Shown: positions 35,836-45,217, counted from the first letter of the stretch. The stretch: DNA of 64,000 nucleotides from CAZRIE01 sp964600075 (GCA_964600075.1 CAZRIE010000008.1:1-64000), one strand, 5' to 3'. The notes: generated by a model not told the origin, from the sequence alone. A program made the numbers and translations.

Positions 35836-36195
35836 ATGAGATTTTATAGTATACTTCTACTTCTATGTTCCCTCACTTTGGGATGTGCCCAAAGTAAATC
35901 AAAACATATCACAGAATTTTCACAGAAGGATATCAATGACGGGATATTGATAGATGTACGTACGCCGAAAGAGTTTGAAGCAGGCCATCTAGATAACGCG
36001 GTGAACATAGATTGGTTCACAAACGATTTTGTGGAAAAATTTAAAACGGCCGACAAAGGAAAACCGGTCTATGTGTATTGTAAAATGGGAGGACGCAGTG
36101 CAAAAGCTGCCCATGTTCTTGATTCGCTTGGTTTTGAAAAAGTAATTGATTTAGAAGGTGGTTATGACGCCTTTATAGCGAGAGAGAGAAAATAA
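35836..36195 (+). CDS. Rhodanese-domain lipoprotein
   Basis: A 119-residue envelope protein. The signal peptide ends in lipobox LTLGC with the lipidated Cys at residue 17. A single rhodanese domain follows: ILIDVRTPKEFEAGHLDNAVN near 37, active-site C82 in VYCKMGGRSAKAA, and the closing EGGYDAF. Rhodaneses carry sulfur as a Cys persulfide, so a thiol- or sulfur-related role in the periplasm is inferred. It is divergent from the ECF sigma factor. Confidence 0.88.
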   Translation: MRFYSILLLLCSLTLGCAQSKSKHITEFSQKDINDGILIDVRTPKEFEAGHLDNAVNIDWFTNDFVEKFKTADKGKPVYVYCKMGGRSAKAAHVLDSLGFEKVIDLEGGYDAFIARERK

Positions 36196-36217
36196 TATAC
36201 ATATTTGAAAACAGTTT

Positions 36218-36739
36218 CTAAAGTAGCTTTTTCGCCACGTCCTGCCAAGTGTCGACGCGCTCGTAACCGTTTGTGTGAATATTATGTGGTGAGGTAAATA
36301 AGAACGTTCTGCCTTCAAAGTTTTCAAGGTTGTAACTGCGATCGTCTATTAGAATATCACCGCGTAATACATGTTTGTCGCCGCATAAAATTCGTTTTTG
36401 CCAGGGGATAAACGAGAAGTACTCATCGAGCCAGTCAGACTTTTCTTCTAATGAGTTAGGAAACTGCATTGCCGCAGAGGCTATATAGACTTCATATTTT
36501 TCATTCAATTTTTTCAATACGGCCTGACTATTGACAATGGGTCTCAAGTCACGGAAAAAGCCTCGGTTTCGTGCATGGTTGCGCACGCTTGATTGCCTGT
36601 CTTCGGGTACGGTGCGCCATACTTCATGGCCCAAGCAGGTGTCAAGTGTCAAACATTCCTGAAAATCGCGATTGTAGATTTCGATGTGTGCCCCATAGGT
36701 GTCTGCCATCACCTCGTCCATATCGACAAATAAAATCAT
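36218..36739 (-). CDS. 5'(3')-deoxyribonucleotidase (NT5C-like)
   Basis: A 173-residue HAD-fold phosphatase of the NT5C family that removes phosphate from deoxynucleotides. The nucleophile Asp6 and acid/base Asp8 are in FVDMDEVMAD. ASAAMQFPNSLEEKSDWLDE near 93 and the second acidic site ILIDDRSYNLENF near 130 complete the active site. Short HAD with an alpha-helical cap. It clusters with other nucleotide-metabolism genes downstream in the window. Confidence 0.85.
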   Translation of the reverse strand: MILFVDMDEVMADTYGAHIEIYNRDFQECLTLDTCLGHEVWRTVPEDRQSSVRNHARNRGFFRDLRPIVNSQAVLKKLNEKYEVYIASAAMQFPNSLEEKSDWLDEYFSFIPWQKRILCGDKHVLRGDILIDDRSYNLENFEGRTFLFTSPHNIHTNGYERVDTWQDVAKKLL

Positions 36740-36854
36740 ATGCTTAGTTTTTAAAAAGTTCGTTAAAGCCTCTTACTAAAGAAAGAAATCGGAAAAAATT
36801 ATCCATAAACTTAACCTACCAAAAAAAGAGATTTTCGGAATTCAGGGAATACAA

Positions 36855-36887
36855 ATAAAAAAGAGGGCGTCCCCACGCCCTCTTTTA
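36855..36887 (-). terminator. Intrinsic terminator after the M3 peptidase
   Basis: A 12-bp perfect stem (AAAAGAGGGCGT with ACGCCCTCTTTT, loop CCCC on the plus strand) is followed on the minus strand by T6. It lies between the peptidase stop and the deoxyribonucleotidase start. Confidence 0.85.
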
Positions 36888-37019
36888 ACGTCAAAAAAAT
36901 TACTTTTTGATATAACCTTTTTAACCTACTTATGAGATATAAAGGTATGAGAATAAACTTACATTTCATAACTGAATCCGAATATTTTTTTGCTCTTTTC
37001 GTAAGAATTTACAATTAAT

Positions 37020-39038
37020 TTACGTTAATAACCCTGCTCTTTCAAGTAATGCCTCCACCTTAGGTTCAGCTCCCCTGAAACGCTTATACAGCACCATCGG
37101 ATTTTCCGTACCGCCCTTAGAAAGCACGTTATCCTTAAATTTTTTGGCAACCTCCTTGTTGAAAATTCCTTTTTCCTTAAAGTAGGCAAAGGCATCGGCA
37201 TCTAGAACTTCTGCCCATTTATAACTATAGTACCCCGAAGAATAACCACCCTGAAATATATGCGAAAAAGCTGTGCTCATGCACGTTTCTGACGTGTCCG
37301 GATACAATTTTGTGCCTTCAAAAGCTTTAGTTTCATGTGTCTTGATATCGGTAATCTTAGAAGGGTCGGTGCCGTGCCAAGACATGTCCAACAGTCCGAA
37401 ACTCAATTGGCGCAAGGTCTGCATGCCTTCTTGAAACGTAGCGGACTCCTTGATTTTTTTAACGAGTTCCATGGGAATCAATTGTCCTGTTTCGTAATGT
37501 GTCGCAAAAAGTTCAAGAGCCTCTTTTTCGTAGCACCAATTTTCCAGCATTTGGCTGGGCAGCTCTACAAAGTCCCAAAAGACCGATGTGCCCGATAGGC
37601 TAGGGTAGGTCGTGTTGGCAAGCATGCCGTGCAGTCCGTGGCCGAATTCATGAAACAATGTTGTTACCTCGTTAAAGGTTAATAAGGATGGTTTGCTAGG
37701 GGTGGAACGGGTAAAATTACATACGTTGGAGATATGTGGACGTACATTTTCCCCGTCCTTTTTGTACTGTGGCTTAAAGGAAGTCATCCAAGCGCCACCT
37801 CGCTTTCCCTTCCTCGGGTGGAAATCGGCATAAAAGAGCGCAATAAAATTTCGTTCCAAATCGTAAACCCTGAACGTCATGACCTCCTCATGATATTTTT
37901 CAATATCGAAAACCTCTTCGAACTGTAGATCGAACAATCTTTCGGCAACCTTGGAAACACCAGAAATAACATTTTCCAATTTAAAATAAGGTTTCAGTTT
38001 TTCGTCATCGAGATCGAATAATTTCTGTTTCAATTTTTCGGAATAGTAACTCCCGTCCCATTTTTGCAAGCTGTCGATACCATCTAGTGCCGTCGCGAAA
38101 TCTTCGAGTTGTTTGAATTCGCGTTCCGCAGCAGGTTTCGCTTTTTCTAAAAGCTCGTTCAAAAAACCATGCACTTTTCCCGGCGTCTCCGCCATACGCT
38201 CTTCGAGTACAAAGTGGGCGTGGGTCTTGTATCCCAGTAAATTAGCACGTTCGTGACGAAGATTTCCGATTCGCAGCACGTTTTCCTGATTATCCAAATC
38301 GTCATCGTGAAAACCTTTGCTTCCGAAGGCAAGGGATAGTTTTTTGCGTAGTTCGCGTTTTTTGGCATATTTCATAAAAGGAACGTAGCTAGGGTAATCT
38401 AAAGTGACCATCCAACCTTGTTTATCCTTTGATTTGGCCAATTGGGCGGCAGCTTCTTTTTCCCCATCGGGTAATCCATCCAAATCATTTTCATTGATCA
38501 GATGCATTTCGTACTTGTTCGTTTCAGCAAGAATGTTCTCACCGAATTTCAATTTCAATTTGGAGAGTTCCGTATCGATTTCCCGAAGACGTTTCTTTTT
38601 TTCTTCTGATAAGTTGGCCCCGTTCCTGCTGAAACTCTTGTATTTTTTGTCGAGCAGGGTTTTTTGCTCTGTAGAAAGATTCAATGCATCTTTTTGGCCA
38701 AAAACTGACTTAATCCTTTTGAACAAGTCTACATTGAGCGTAATGTCGTTACTGAACTCAGAAAGCAGCGGGGAGATTTCCTGCGCTATTTTCTGGATTT
38801 CCTCGTTCGTTTCTGCGGAATTCAAATTAAAGAAAACGCTAGAAATTCGGTCGAGTTGTTGTCCGGAAAATTCTAGTGCTTCTACTGTATTTGAAAAGGT
38901 TGGAGCCTCCGAATTGGCTGTAATAGCATCTATTTCGGCTCTGGCATCTTCCATCGCCCGTAAAAAAGCGGGTTTAAAATGTTCGTTCTTTATTTGAGAA
39001 AACGGGGCGGTATCGAAATTTTCTAATAATGGGTTCAT
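37020..39038 (-). CDS. M3-family metallopeptidase (Dcp/oligopeptidase A-like)
   Basis: A 672-residue cytoplasmic zinc peptidase that degrades short peptides. The zinc site HEFGH (HExxH type) is in TLFHEFGHGLHGML near residue 462. The upstream SFKPQYKKDGENVRPH near 425 and the downstream Glu-bearing helix are in family positions. No signal peptide. Both peptidyl-dipeptidase and oligopeptidase A activities are possible; the sequence does not separate them. Confidence 0.93.
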   Translation of the reverse strand: MNPLLENFDTAPFSQIKNEHFKPAFLRAMEDARAEIDAITANSEAPTFSNTVEALEFSGQQLDRISSVFFNLNSAETNEEIQKIAQEISPLLSEFSNDITLNVDLFKRIKSVFGQKDALNLSTEQKTLLDKKYKSFSRNGANLSEEKKKRLREIDTELSKLKLKFGENILAETNKYEMHLINENDLDGLPDGEKEAAAQLAKSKDKQGWMVTLDYPSYVPFMKYAKKRELRKKLSLAFGSKGFHDDDLDNQENVLRIGNLRHERANLLGYKTHAHFVLEERMAETPGKVHGFLNELLEKAKPAAEREFKQLEDFATALDGIDSLQKWDGSYYSEKLKQKLFDLDDEKLKPYFKLENVISGVSKVAERLFDLQFEEVFDIEKYHEEVMTFRVYDLERNFIALFYADFHPRKGKRGGAWMTSFKPQYKKDGENVRPHISNVCNFTRSTPSKPSLLTFNEVTTLFHEFGHGLHGMLANTTYPSLSGTSVFWDFVELPSQMLENWCYEKEALELFATHYETGQLIPMELVKKIKESATFQEGMQTLRQLSFGLLDMSWHGTDPSKITDIKTHETKAFEGTKLYPDTSETCMSTAFSHIFQGGYSSGYYSYKWAEVLDADAFAYFKEKGIFNKEVAKKFKDNVLSKGGTENPMVLYKRFRGAEPKVEALLERAGLLT

Positions 39039-39134
39039 AAAAATGTTTATAGGTTTATGTGTTCATTGGGGGCAAGTTTTTAGGTACTCTCGAAAAAAGA
39101 AACAAAAGAAACTTGAAACTTTTTCTTCTACTTG

Positions 39135-39626
39135 TTACTTCTTATTGTTGACTGACTTCGCTCCATCGATAACTTTTTGCTTTAGGCCTTCTTTATATAG
39201 GATGATTTTATCGAGGACGCATTTATCCGCACTTCCGATAATCTGGGCGGCTAGAATACCTGCATTTTTCGCTCCGTTTAGGGCAACTGTCGCTACCGGA
39301 ACGCCTCCAGGCATCTGAAGGATGGATAAAATCGAGTCCCATCCATCGATAGAATTACTACTTTTTACGGGTACACCGATAACCGGTAAAGGAGACATAG
39401 AGGCGACCATGCCGGGCAGATGTGCGGCACCGCCGGCACCGGCAATGATGACCGTATAACCTTTGGTATGTGCGTTTTTGCTGAAATCGAACAATTTTTC
39501 AGGAGTTCGGTGGGCCGAGACGATGTCAACATCGACCTCGATATCGAATCCCTTTAAAATATCAATCGCATCCTGCATTACGGGCAGGTCGCTAGTGCTT
39601 CCCATGACTATGGCTACTTTGCTCAT
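39135..39626 (-). CDS. purE: N5-carboxyaminoimidazole ribonucleotide mutase PurE
   Basis: PurE shifts the carboxyl group from N5 to C4 in de novo purine synthesis. The 163 residues contain IVMGSTSDLPVMQDA at 6-20, VSAHRTPEKLFDF near 37, and AGAGGAAHLPGMVAS near 61. It starts two bases downstream of the purK stop, so the pair is an operon with purK first. Confidence 0.97.
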   Translation of the reverse strand: MSKVAIVMGSTSDLPVMQDAIDILKGFDIEVDVDIVSAHRTPEKLFDFSKNAHTKGYTVIIAGAGGAAHLPGMVASMSPLPVIGVPVKSSNSIDGWDSILSILQMPGGVPVATVALNGAKNAGILAAQIIGSADKCVLDKIILYKEGLKQKVIDGAKSVNNKK

Positions 39627-39627
39627 A

Positions 39628-40800
39628 TTATTTGCTAATTACTTCTATAGTTTCCTTTACCCGCTGCGCAATCTCCCGCGCCTTGCCAATATCTTCGTTT
39701 ACAATGGTAACGTGCCCCATTTTTCGAAATGGCCGCGTCTGTTTTTTGCCATATATATGTGGAGTCACACCTTCCATTCGCAAAATCTCTTCCATATGTT
39801 CATAGACGACCTCACCCGTGTAGCCTTCTGCACCGACCAAGTTGACCATGATGCCGCCAACCTTACTTTCTGTATTGCCCAAAGGCAAATCAAGAATCGC
39901 CCGAATATGCTGCTCAAATTGGTTCGTATAGCTTGCCTCTATACTGTAATGGCCGCTATTATGGGGTCTTGGCGCAACTTCGTTCACCAATATTTTATCA
40001 TCTTTGGTCTGGAAAAGTTCAACCGCCAAAAGACCTACATGCTTTATTTTTTCGGACACTTTTAAAGCAATTTCTTGCGCCTTTTCTGCCACTTTGGTTT
40101 TGATACGAGCTGGGCAGATCACATACTCTACCTGATTGGCTTCAGGGTGAAATTCCATCTCGACCACGGGATAGGTCTTTACCTCACCGCTCACACTTCT
40201 AGAAACGATAACGGCGAGTTCGTTCTTGAAATCTATCATTTCTTCTGCGATACATTCCCCGGCGGGTAATCCGTCCAGGTCTTCGATTTTGCGTACCACT
40301 TTTACACCTTGGCCATCATAGCCAAATTGGGCAGCTTTCCAGATGAACGGAAAACTCATTCCTCCGTTTTCTATACTGTCCTTGATTTCACTTTTGTACG
40401 CAAACCGGTTGAAATCGGCCGTAGGAATGTCATTATCCACGTAAAACAATTTTTGCTTTGCCTTGTTCTGTACGATACGCAATGCCTTAGTGGGCGGGTA
40501 TACCTTTTTGCCCTCATCCTCTAATTTTTCCAACGCATCTAGATTGACATTTTCGATTTCAATGGTCAATACGTCAACATCCTTTCCGAAATCATAGACC
40601 GCATCAAAATCCATCAAACTGCCTTTTACGAAAACGTTACAGGCAATTTTACAAGGTGCTTCATCGGAAACATCCATAACCTTGGTGCGAATATCTAGTT
40701 TTCTGGTCTCGTACAAAAGCATTTTTCCCAGTTGGCCCCCACCAAGAATGCCCAACGTAAAGTCTGATGAAAAATAGTTTTTTGAATTTTCTGTTGGCAT
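39628..40800 (-). CDS. purK: 5-(carboxyamino)imidazole ribonucleotide synthase PurK
   Basis: PurK makes N5-CAIR from AIR, bicarbonate and ATP. The 390 residues begin MPTENSKNYF, then LGILGGGQLGKMLLYE near 15, and the ATP-grasp core around FPFIWKAAQFGYDGQGVKVV near 150 and VNEVAPRPHNSGHYSIE near 275. The ATG at 40800 is chosen; a longer frame to 40866 runs through the promoter at 40818-40850. PurE follows with a two-base gap. Confidence 0.96.
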   Translation of the reverse strand: MPTENSKNYFSSDFTLGILGGGQLGKMLLYETRKLDIRTKVMDVSDEAPCKIACNVFVKGSLMDFDAVYDFGKDVDVLTIEIENVNLDALEKLEDEGKKVYPPTKALRIVQNKAKQKLFYVDNDIPTADFNRFAYKSEIKDSIENGGMSFPFIWKAAQFGYDGQGVKVVRKIEDLDGLPAGECIAEEMIDFKNELAVIVSRSVSGEVKTYPVVEMEFHPEANQVEYVICPARIKTKVAEKAQEIALKVSEKIKHVGLLAVELFQTKDDKILVNEVAPRPHNSGHYSIEASYTNQFEQHIRAILDLPLGNTESKVGGIMVNLVGAEGYTGEVVYEHMEEILRMEGVTPHIYGKKQTRPFRKMGHVTIVNEDIGKAREIAQRVKETIEVISK

Positions 40801-40817
40801 ACGTTTCGTTGTTGTTG

Positions 40818-40850
40818 CAAAAATACGTTTAATTAGGTATAACCCCCAAA
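40818..40850 (-). promoter_or_regulatory. purK-purE promoter
   Basis: On the minus strand, TTTG (40850-40847), a 21-base spacer, then TATTTTTG (40825-40818), an exact -7 match. The purK ATG follows after 17 bases. Confidence 0.7.
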
Positions 40851-40888
40851 ACGAACAGTAGGGCATTAAAAAAAAGAAATCAAAACGC

Positions 40889-40896
40889 TATATTTG
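40889..40896 (+). promoter_or_regulatory. -7 element of hpt-adk
   Basis: TATATTTG matches the -7 consensus exactly and ends 22 bases before the TTG start. No -33 element is seen. Confidence 0.4.
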
Positions 40897-40918
40897 GCAT
40901 TCTTCAAATTCTTAAGCT

Positions 40919-42025
40919 TTGATAAAACTCCACGATAAACATTTTAAACCCTTTTTGAGCGAAGCGCAAATATTGGCTGCCGTGAAAAATGTGGCCGAAA
41001 AAGTTGCTGCAGACTACAAAGACGAAACCCCTATATTCGTTGGCGTTCTTAACGGCGCTTTTATGTTCGTGTCCGATTTTTTGAAGTACTATCCGCACCC
41101 CTGCGAAGTATCTTTTGTAAAATTGAGTTCGTACCAAGGTCTGACTTCAACAGGTATCGTAGAGACACTTCTTGATGTTTCGGAAAATATCGAAGGTAGA
41201 AGTGTTATTATTTTAGAGGACATCATTGACACTGGCCGTACATTGCAAGAATTGGTGCATTTATTTTCAAATGCTAATGTGAAGGAATTCAAGATTGCAA
41301 GCTTATTCTATAAATCGGAAGTTTATAAAGGCGAATATTCAATTGATTATTGGGGCATCGATATACCTGATAAGTTTATTGTTGGCTACGGATTGGATTA
41401 TAAAGAATTGGGCAGAAACCTTAAAGAAGTTTACCAACTAAACAAAAAGCATATGATCAATCTCGTACTGTTTGGAAAACCGGGAGCCGGTAAAGGTACC
41501 CAAGCAGAATTTTTGAAAGAAAAGTACAATCTAAAACATATTTCTACAGGAGATCTGTTTCGGTATAACATGAAAAATGACACCGAACTCGGCAAATTAG
41601 CCAAATCATATATGGACCGTGGCGATTTAGTGCCCGATGAGGTGACCATAAAAATGTTGGAAGATGCGGTTGATAAGAACCCGGATGCCAGTGGGTTTAT
41701 ATTTGACGGATTCCCAAGAACTGCGGCCCAAGCAGAGGCTTTGGACACCTTCCTTAAGACCAAGAGCATGAAAGTCGATGCCACCATTGCTTTGGAGGCC
41801 AATGATGAGGTATTGATACTGCGCCTTTTAGAACGCGGCAAAGTTAGTGGCCGTACGGATGACCAAGATGAGAACAAGATTCGTAACCGTTTTGAGGAAT
41901 ACAACCAAAAAACAGCGCCGTTGAAGGACTACTATGAGGGACAAGGGAAATTTCATAGTGTCAACGGTATCGGTGCGATTGATGAAATAACCTATCGTTT
42001 AGGGAAGGTAATCGAGGAGCTTTAA
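40919..42025 (+). CDS. adk: Hypoxanthine phosphoribosyltransferase fused to adenylate kinase
   Basis: A 368-residue bifunctional chain. Residues 1 to about 175 are HPRT: the PRPP loop EDIIDTGRT at 100-108 and SSYQGLTSTG at 70-79. From Met179 a short-LID adenylate kinase follows, with P-loop GKPGAGKGT at 186-194 and the abbreviated lid LLERGKVSGRTDDQDENKI. It thus links purine salvage to AMP/ADP balance. The start is TTG at 40919-40921; the next in-frame Met is residue 49, too far in. This fusion is known from Flavobacteriia. It is divergent from purK. Confidence 0.94.
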   Translation: MIKLHDKHFKPFLSEAQILAAVKNVAEKVAADYKDETPIFVGVLNGAFMFVSDFLKYYPHPCEVSFVKLSSYQGLTSTGIVETLLDVSENIEGRSVIILEDIIDTGRTLQELVHLFSNANVKEFKIASLFYKSEVYKGEYSIDYWGIDIPDKFIVGYGLDYKELGRNLKEVYQLNKKHMINLVLFGKPGAGKGTQAEFLKEKYNLKHISTGDLFRYNMKNDTELGKLAKSYMDRGDLVPDEVTIKMLEDAVDKNPDASGFIFDGFPRTAAQAEALDTFLKTKSMKVDATIALEANDEVLILRLLERGKVSGRTDDQDENKIRNRFEEYNQKTAPLKDYYEGQGKFHSVNGIGAIDEITYRLGKVIEEL

Positions 42026-42040
42026 AAGGAAGGCCGTGTA

Positions 42041-42562
42041 ATGGATTTGGACCTTCAACCCATTCTCGAAAATGATTTGATTTCACTTCGACCTTTAGAC
42101 CAAGGAGATTTTAAAGCTTTGTTCAAAGTAGCGTCTGACCCCTTAATATGGGAGCAGCACCAAAACAAAGATCGCCATACTCAAGAAGCTTTTACCCAAT
42201 TCTTTAATGAGGCACTGCAATCAAGAGCTGCTTTTGTAATCATACAAAATAGTACAGGTCAAATTATAGGCAGTTCACGTTTTCGAGTAATCGAAAGGCT
42301 TGAATCGGTTATTGAAATCGGTTGGTCCTTTTTGAGTCGTGATTACTGGGGCGGCCGTTACAATAGGGAGTTTAAAAAATTAATGATAAACTATGTGCTA
42401 CAATCTTTTGAACGTGTGGTCTTTTATGTAAATCCAAAAAACTTTCGCTCCCAACGCGCTCTTGAAAAATTGGGAGCGAATAGAATGGAGGAGTCCGCTA
42501 GATCATGGGTCTTGCCTATGGATAAAGGAGTTACCTTTATGATTGATATTCCATTATCATGA
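42041..42562 (+). CDS. GNAT-family N-acetyltransferase
   Basis: A 173-residue RimJ/RimL-like acyltransferase. Seen: ISLRPLDQGDFKALFKVASD at 14-33, SSRFRVIERLESVIEIGWSF near 80, and NFRSQRALEKLGANR near 134, the usual CoA-binding and C-terminal region. The ATG lies 15 bases after the adk stop. Substrate not recognisable. Confidence 0.85.
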   Translation: MDLDLQPILENDLISLRPLDQGDFKALFKVASDPLIWEQHQNKDRHTQEAFTQFFNEALQSRAAFVIIQNSTGQIIGSSRFRVIERLESVIEIGWSFLSRDYWGGRYNREFKKLMINYVLQSFERVVFYVNPKNFRSQRALEKLGANRMEESARSWVLPMDKGVTFMIDIPLS

Positions 42563-42612
42563 ATGAGTTATTCTAAGACCGTATCCCTAGCATGAACGGA
42601 AATAAATTTGTT

Positions 42613-43488
42613 ATGAAAAACATTCTGTTTCTAGCCTTTCTTTTCCTGGCGCTTTTCATTCAGGCACAAGACGAAGACTACCCATACCCCTCATTGAGCC
42701 CCGAAGGGAAAATCACCCAAGTTGTTGGGAACACAAAAATCAAATTGACCTATGAACGGCCTTCGGTACGAAATCGAGAAATATACGGCGGTTTAGTACC
42801 TTGGAACAAAGTCTGGCGAACCGGCGCGGGAAAATGTACCCGAATCAGTTTTGACAAACCAGTAAAGGTGCAGGGGCAACCTGTACCTGCTGGTACTTTT
42901 TCGGTATTTACCATTCCCATGCCTGATGATTGGGTCGTTATTATCAATGCCGATACTACATTGTATGGCCATTATAACTACGATAGGCAAAAAGATTTGG
43001 CCCGCTTTTCGGTGCCTTCAGAAAAGATCGAGCGTCATTATGAAACTTTGACCTTTGCTGTCGATGTTTTGCTTAATAACGCGAAGATGTATGTGTCTTG
43101 GGCCAATACCCAGATTACTTTTGATATTGAAACGACCACCGATGATGAAATAATGGGCTTAATCAAAACGGAGTTGTTGACTGGTAAAAGTAAAGTTTCG
43201 CAACTGTATGCCGGTGCCGCTTCTTATCTATATTTTCAGGGAGAAGATTACCCCTTGGCTTTACAGCTTGCCGATAAGGCATTAAAATTAAATACTGAAA
43301 ATACCTGGGTGTACAACACAAAGATTTCAATTTACGAAAAGATGATGTTGTACGATGAAATATTGACCACTATCGATCAGGCCATCGATGGCACGAAAAA
43401 GCGATCTTATGAAAGCGAAGAAGCCCGTTTGGTCGATATCGATGCTTATAAAGCTAGATATAAATATTTTGAAGAATTGAATAACTGA
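42613..43488 (+). CDS. DUF2911 secreted protein
   Basis: A 291-residue protein with an N-terminal signal peptide (MKNILFLAFLFLALFIQAQ) and a DUF2911 domain: PSLSPEGKITQVVGNTKIKL near 14, and GGLVPWNKVWRTGAGKCTRI near 48. The C-terminal half, about residues 195-285, looks helical and TPR-like. Function of the family is unknown. An ATG seven codons upstream at 42592 is also possible; the later ATG is favoured because the signal peptide starts there. Confidence 0.75.
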   Translation: MKNILFLAFLFLALFIQAQDEDYPYPSLSPEGKITQVVGNTKIKLTYERPSVRNREIYGGLVPWNKVWRTGAGKCTRISFDKPVKVQGQPVPAGTFSVFTIPMPDDWVVIINADTTLYGHYNYDRQKDLARFSVPSEKIERHYETLTFAVDVLLNNAKMYVSWANTQITFDIETTTDDEIMGLIKTELLTGKSKVSQLYAGAASYLYFQGEDYPLALQLADKALKLNTENTWVYNTKISIYEKMMLYDEILTTIDQAIDGTKKRSYESEEARLVDIDAYKARYKYFEELNN

Positions 43489-43533
43489 AAAATTATATTC
43501 TGATAAAAACAGCATAGTGCGTATAAAGAGCAA

Positions 43534-43653
43534 ATGAGAGAAGAAGTTGTAGGAACCAAAGAAGTGTTCAAGAGTTGTTTTTTTGTGGGTTGCGCGTCTG
43601 TTATTGTGCTTATCGGAGGTGCATTGGTCTATTTTTTCCTATGGCCTTACTAG
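43534..43653 (+). CDS. Small single-pass membrane protein, 39 residues
   Basis: A short frame from ATG 43534 to TAG 43651-43653. The product MREEVVGTKEVFKSC... has a charged N-terminus and one hydrophobic segment of about 22 residues (CASVIVLIGGALVYFFL). It lies alone in the gap between DUF2911 and PhoD. No family is recognised. It could be chance, but composition and position are those of a genuine small membrane protein. Confidence 0.4.
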   Translation: MREEVVGTKEVFKSCFFVGCASVIVLIGGALVYFFLWPY

Positions 43654-43804
43654 TTAAGATGCTGATTTTAAGTGCAATGAATAGAATTCGCCAACTCGTC
43701 GAATGTCTTCGACTGTGTGGTGATGCTCCCGTTTTTGAAATAATGCAATAATCATTTATTTATTACTAGTGCACGGTTCTCAAATAACACCAAAAGACCA
43801 AATT

Positions 43805-45217
43805 ATGAAATATATTTATTCGGCCGTTTTTCTATTTGTATTCCACATTTCTTTTGGGCAATCCGATGAAACGGAAAAAGTCTATTTCACTACGGGCCTT
43901 AAAATCGGAGAGGTTACCGAAACCAGTGCAATCGTTTTGACAAGGCTCTGTAAATCGGAAAAACCAAATCCTATTGTGCATAAACAAGAGGATGCACCAA
44001 TGAGGCACCCGATTGACTTTGATGATGCCATGCCTGTCACACAAATGGACGGTGCCGTAACAGGAATTTTCGGTGAAGTGAAGATTGAGCTCTACTCCAC
44101 TACGGATACTATTTCTACTGGATGGAACTACGTTTCTTCCTATAAAGACTATACGTTTAAAAGAACTTTCGAAGGGTTGAACCCCGATTCAAAGTATCAA
44201 GTAGTGCTTTCCGGAAGAAAAAATCCGGAGACTCCGATTACGGTGATTAAGGGCCAATTTCGAACCGCTCCCGACGCAGAAAAGATAGTACCTGTGTTAT
44301 TTACCTCTTCGACATGTCAATATTTTTGGGATTATGACGATCCCATTCGGGGATTTAAGATTTATGACCGAATGTTGGAATTGAGTCCGCTTTTTCACTG
44401 TCAGACCGGAGATTACGTATACTACGATAAACCTGGCCCCATGGCTACTTCGGTGGTCAAGGCCAGACATAAATGGCATGCCATCAACGCTTGGCCAGCT
44501 CTTGTCGACTTTTATGCCGATACGCCCCTTTTTATTCAGAAAGACGATCATGATATCGGTGACGACGATACCACGCCTTTAAGTCAGCCGTTTGGAGAGA
44601 TTTCTTTTCAGGATGGAATAGCCATTTGGAACGAACAAACACCTACCCATGAAAGAAGGCCCTACAGAAGCTTACGCTATGGAAAGGATTTGGAAATCTG
44701 GTTCGTTGAAGGTCGGATCTTTAGAAACTCCGATAATACCAAAAGCCCCGAAAGTTCGATTTGGGGTTCTGAACAGAAACAGTGGTTTACAGAATCAGTA
44801 GCGCGCTCCGATGCCACCTTTAAAATTTTGATGTCGCCCACGCCCGTAATCGGTCCTGATCGTGATTCAAAAAAGGACAATCATGCGAATAGCACCTATG
44901 CAGCCGAGGGCAAATGGCTGCGTGGCTTTATCGCCACACAAAAAAACATGTACATTGTCAATGGAGATCGGCACTGGCAATACGTGTCAAAAGACCTTGA
45001 AAGCGGTATTCTTGAGTTTAGTCAAGGGCCTTCTAGTGATGAACATGCACAAGGCTGGAAACAAGAAGATAAACGACCCGAACATGAATTTTTAAGGGTG
45101 CAAGGCGGATTTCTGGCAGTGCAGGTAGACCGAGTCGATGATGTTCCTAAGATTGCTTTTATGCATTATGATGTAGATGGTCAGGTCGTGAATACGAAAG
45201 TGCTTCCGGCCAAATAG
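43805..45217 (+). CDS. PhoD-like alkaline phosphatase/phosphodiesterase
   Basis: A 470-residue secreted metallophosphatase with a signal peptide (about residues 1-19, ending SFGQ), an N-terminal beta-sandwich of the fibronectin-like PhoD type (TTGLKIGEVTETSAIVLTRL near 30) and a PhoD metallophosphatase domain. Metal-ligand motifs visible include CQTGDYVYYD near 200, KDDHDIGDDDTTP near 254, and NGDRHWQY near 383. It shares no operon with obgE. The start ATG at 43805 was chosen; a GTG 12 codons upstream gives no signal peptide. Confidence 0.85.
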   Translation: MKYIYSAVFLFVFHISFGQSDETEKVYFTTGLKIGEVTETSAIVLTRLCKSEKPNPIVHKQEDAPMRHPIDFDDAMPVTQMDGAVTGIFGEVKIELYSTTDTISTGWNYVSSYKDYTFKRTFEGLNPDSKYQVVLSGRKNPETPITVIKGQFRTAPDAEKIVPVLFTSSTCQYFWDYDDPIRGFKIYDRMLELSPLFHCQTGDYVYYDKPGPMATSVVKARHKWHAINAWPALVDFYADTPLFIQKDDHDIGDDDTTPLSQPFGEISFQDGIAIWNEQTPTHERRPYRSLRYGKDLEIWFVEGRIFRNSDNTKSPESSIWGSEQKQWFTESVARSDATFKILMSPTPVIGPDRDSKKDNHANSTYAAEGKWLRGFIATQKNMYIVNGDRHWQYVSKDLESGILEFSQGPSSDEHAQGWKQEDKRPEHEFLRVQGGFLAVQVDRVDDVPKIAFMHYDVDGQVVNTKVLPAK

